Source of the DNA: Ignavibacteria bacterium
GTDB taxonomy: Bacteria; Bacteroidota; Ignavibacteria; Tepidaquicellales; Tepidaquicellaceae
Assembly (NCBI GenBank): GCA_028714695.1
Contig: JAQTLX010000012.1
Span: 1-64,000 of the forward strand
Direction: 5' to 3'
DNA length: 64,000 bases
Shown: piece by piece, positions 62,558-64,000 of the stretch
Position numbering within the stretch: the first letter of the stretch is position 1
Layout of the letters: each line of letters starts with the position of its first letter
Translations under genes and position numbers: made by a program
Notes under the pieces: generated by a model
Database searches by the model: none
Seen by the model: the letters and a program-made list of their open reading frames with translations, nothing else
What the model was told of the DNA's origin: nothing

Positions 62558-63293
62558 CAGTTATTTTGTAAAACCGAAAATATTCGATAAATATGCTGAG
62601 GTTGTCTGCGCTGTGAGCGTTAAGAGTGCGCCTTCGAGCAAGCCGCCCTTTTTCTTCAATCAAAGTTTTACCGTAGGGGATAATCCCGAAAACGTAAGAA
62701 ACAACAGAAGCGAGTTATTCAAGCAACTTGGTATAGACGGGAAGTCGGTTACATTTCAGAATCAAACTCATTCGACTAATATCAATTACGTTGCAGAGCC
62801 GTGTTATTATAAAAATTCCGACGCGCTTTATACCGATATAAAGGGAATGTATCTGGGAATAAGTCTTGCGGACTGCATTCCGATATTTTTGTATTCTCCG
62901 AAAGCCAATGCGGTCGCGGGGATTCATTCAGGCTGGAAAGGCACGCGCTCAAAGATACTTACGAAAGCGGTTGAGATTTTATCGGAAAAATATTCCGTAA
63001 GTTCATCAGACTTTTTATCGTACATAGGTCCGGGAATTTCGGCGGAAAATTTTGAAGTCGGCAGAGACGTATTCGAGCAGTTCGGCGATGAAGTTAAATT
63101 TATAAAAGATAATAAATTGTATGTTGACCTTAAGAAGGATAATTATCTTCAGTTGATAAATTCAGGTTTAAAAAAGGAAAACATAGAAGTAACGGAGTAC
63201 TGCACATTTCGCGATAAAGAATTATTCCATTCATACAGACGGGACAAAGATTTGTCCGGACGAATGCTTGGAGTTATAGGCTTACGGGATTAA
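62547..63293 (+). CDS. pgeF: Peptidoglycan editing factor PgeF (YfiH/DUF152)
   Basis: A 248-aa purine nucleoside phosphorylase/laccase-like fold protein. Zinc-site residues appear in FQNQTHST (His), SLADCIPIF (Cys) and GIHSGWKGT (His), with HSYRRDK near the end. PgeF removes wrongly inserted L-serine from muropeptide precursors, and homologues show adenosine phosphorylase or deaminase activity in vitro. The start is TTG 62547 inside arfB (11-bp overlap), which gives coupled translation. It ends 4 bp into the convergent MFS gene. Confidence 0.92.
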   Translation: MTNSSYFVKPKIFDKYAEVVCAVSVKSAPSSKPPFFFNQSFTVGDNPENVRNNRSELFKQLGIDGKSVTFQNQTHSTNINYVAEPCYYKNSDALYTDIKGMYLGISLADCIPIFLYSPKANAVAGIHSGWKGTRSKILTKAVEILSEKYSVSSSDFLSYIGPGISAENFEVGRDVFEQFGDEVKFIKDNKLYVDLKKDNYLQLINSGLKKENIEVTEYCTFRDKELFHSYRRDKDLSGRMLGVIGLRD

Positions 63294-64000
63294 TTCTTTT
63301 TCAAGAACCTCAGGCTGAACAGAGTTATAAGCAGCATGAAAAATCCGCCCGAGAGAAACGGGAAAGCATATCCGAATCTATAAATAAATGTACCCCACAG
63401 AGGTCCGAGAAATCTTGCAAGAGAGCCGAGCGACTGATTTATTCCGAGTACGGAGCCCTGTTCATCGCGGCTGACGTTCGTCGATATCAGTCCGAGAACC
63501 ATAGGATTATTCAATCCGCTGCCGAAGCCGAGTATTGTCAGGATTATAAGTAAAAATGGAAGCGATATTGACAAAGGAATCAACGCAAGACCGAATATCA
63601 CGAGAAAGTTTCCAATCAGAACCGATTTCTCTTCGCCTATTTTCATTTTGAATGTCTTTATAAGCGTTGTCTGAACAACGGCGCTGGTTATTCCGAGAAA
63701 GGACAGGAGAAGCCCGACGTACAGTTTGTTAAGAGCGAATGTATCGGCTCTTTCGGCGAACAAAACGAAGGTCTGATAAATATTCGCGAATGAAAATGTT
63801 ATGAAAAAGAAAATTATAATGTATGCCCCGACTTTTTTATTCGACAACACGTCCTTCACGCCGCGGAAATTTATGAACGTGACGCCTTTAAAGTCGCGTT
63901 TATTCTGTTTCCTGATATCTTCAGGCAGAGTTTCCTTGAATATTGTCGCGGCAAGCACAAATGCCGAGAGCGAGAAGAAGCCTGATAATGCAATTGGAAC
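63290..64000 (-). CDS. MFS transporter, C-terminal part (cut by window edge)
   Basis: The 3' part of a major facilitator transporter; the reading frame continues without a start past position 64000 (PIALSGFFSLSAFVLAATIF at the edge). About 237 codons are visible: a cytoplasmic loop (KETLPEDIRKQNKRDFKG) and about six helices of the C-terminal half. DEQGSVLGINQSLGSLARFLGP is the conserved motif of drug-efflux MFS proteins of the TetA/DHA1 type. Substrate unknown. Confidence 0.85.
   Translation of the reverse strand, partial: VPIALSGFFSLSAFVLAATIFKETLPEDIRKQNKRDFKGVTFINFRGVKDVLSNKKVGAYIIIFFFITFSFANIYQTFVLFAERADTFALNKLYVGLLLSFLGITSAVVQTTLIKTFKMKIGEEKSVLIGNFLVIFGLALIPLSISLPFLLIILTILGFGSGLNNPMVLGLISTNVSRDEQGSVLGINQSLGSLARFLGPLWGTFIYRFGYAFPFLSGGFFMLLITLFSLRFLKKN

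Overview
The window reads as chromosomal DNA of a low-GC, Gram-negative bacterium of the Bacteroidota/Chlorobiota branch, most probably a member of the Ignavibacteria. Four large exported proteins end in a type IX secretion (T9SS) sorting domain of the QNYPNPFNP type that is characteristic of that group. Bacillithiol synthesis (BshB1), KDO synthesis (KdsA, hence LPS), a TonB-dependent receptor and weak Shine-Dalgarno signals all fit. The taxonomic call is an inference from protein families only. No tRNA, rRNA, IS element, prophage or CRISPR array was seen.

Layout. 1-490: intergenic with a 19-bp tandem repeat, then a possible attenuator leading into an ABC-F ATPase (491-2002). 2.1-3.4 kb: a Fic protein with a candidate operator. 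3.4-6.5 kb: a same-strand run of a PLP-binding YggS protein, DivIVA, purine nucleoside phosphorylase and a degenerate phosphorylase paralogue. 7-13 kb: an L,D-transpeptidase facing a leftward group (two lipoproteins, a methyltransferase, RecR, YbaB, a PolB-type exonuclease, BshB1, an exported nitroreductase). 13.2-19.7 kb: a HIT protein, a lipoprotein, a RodZ-like protein, LigA, an outer-membrane protein, a TrmH-type methyltransferase and KdsA. 19.7-20.6 kb: a zeta-toxin-like kinase with a 53-aa partner, and a 45-aa signal-peptide ORF on the other strand. 20.8-28.9 kb: a membrane spermidine-synthase-like protein, a PPi-type and an ATP-type phosphofructokinase in tandem, an acetyltransferase, an APC permease and an SDR protein.

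28.9-41.3 kb is an accessory region. It has hairpin-rich dispersed repeats, a secreted HExxH peptidase, and a tandem family of surface proteins: a pseudogene fragment, a propeller protein, a truncated copy, a 21-bp heptad repeat array, a second propeller protein, and a full-length 1532-aa T9SS protein. Two decayed copies of the large protein lose homology at the same residue. 41.3-44.4 kb: a HIT protein and LeuS.

44.5-52.8 kb, all leftward, is a probable phosphate-acquisition module: PstS and an outer-membrane porin in one unit, a TonB receptor and a T9SS beta-helix protein in a second. Both upstream regions carry 11-bp-phased repeats and share an 11-bp word; no PstCAB is present here. 52.0-64 kb is housekeeping: SuhB-type phosphatase, PhnP-like hydrolase, Mrp and NifU-type Fe-S proteins, a sugar nucleotidyltransferase, NadA, RNase P RNA immediately behind a zinc-ribbon coiled-coil gene and a reduced Nif3-like gene, MetF, a TolB-like propeller, ArfB, PgeF and an MFS transporter cut by the window edge.
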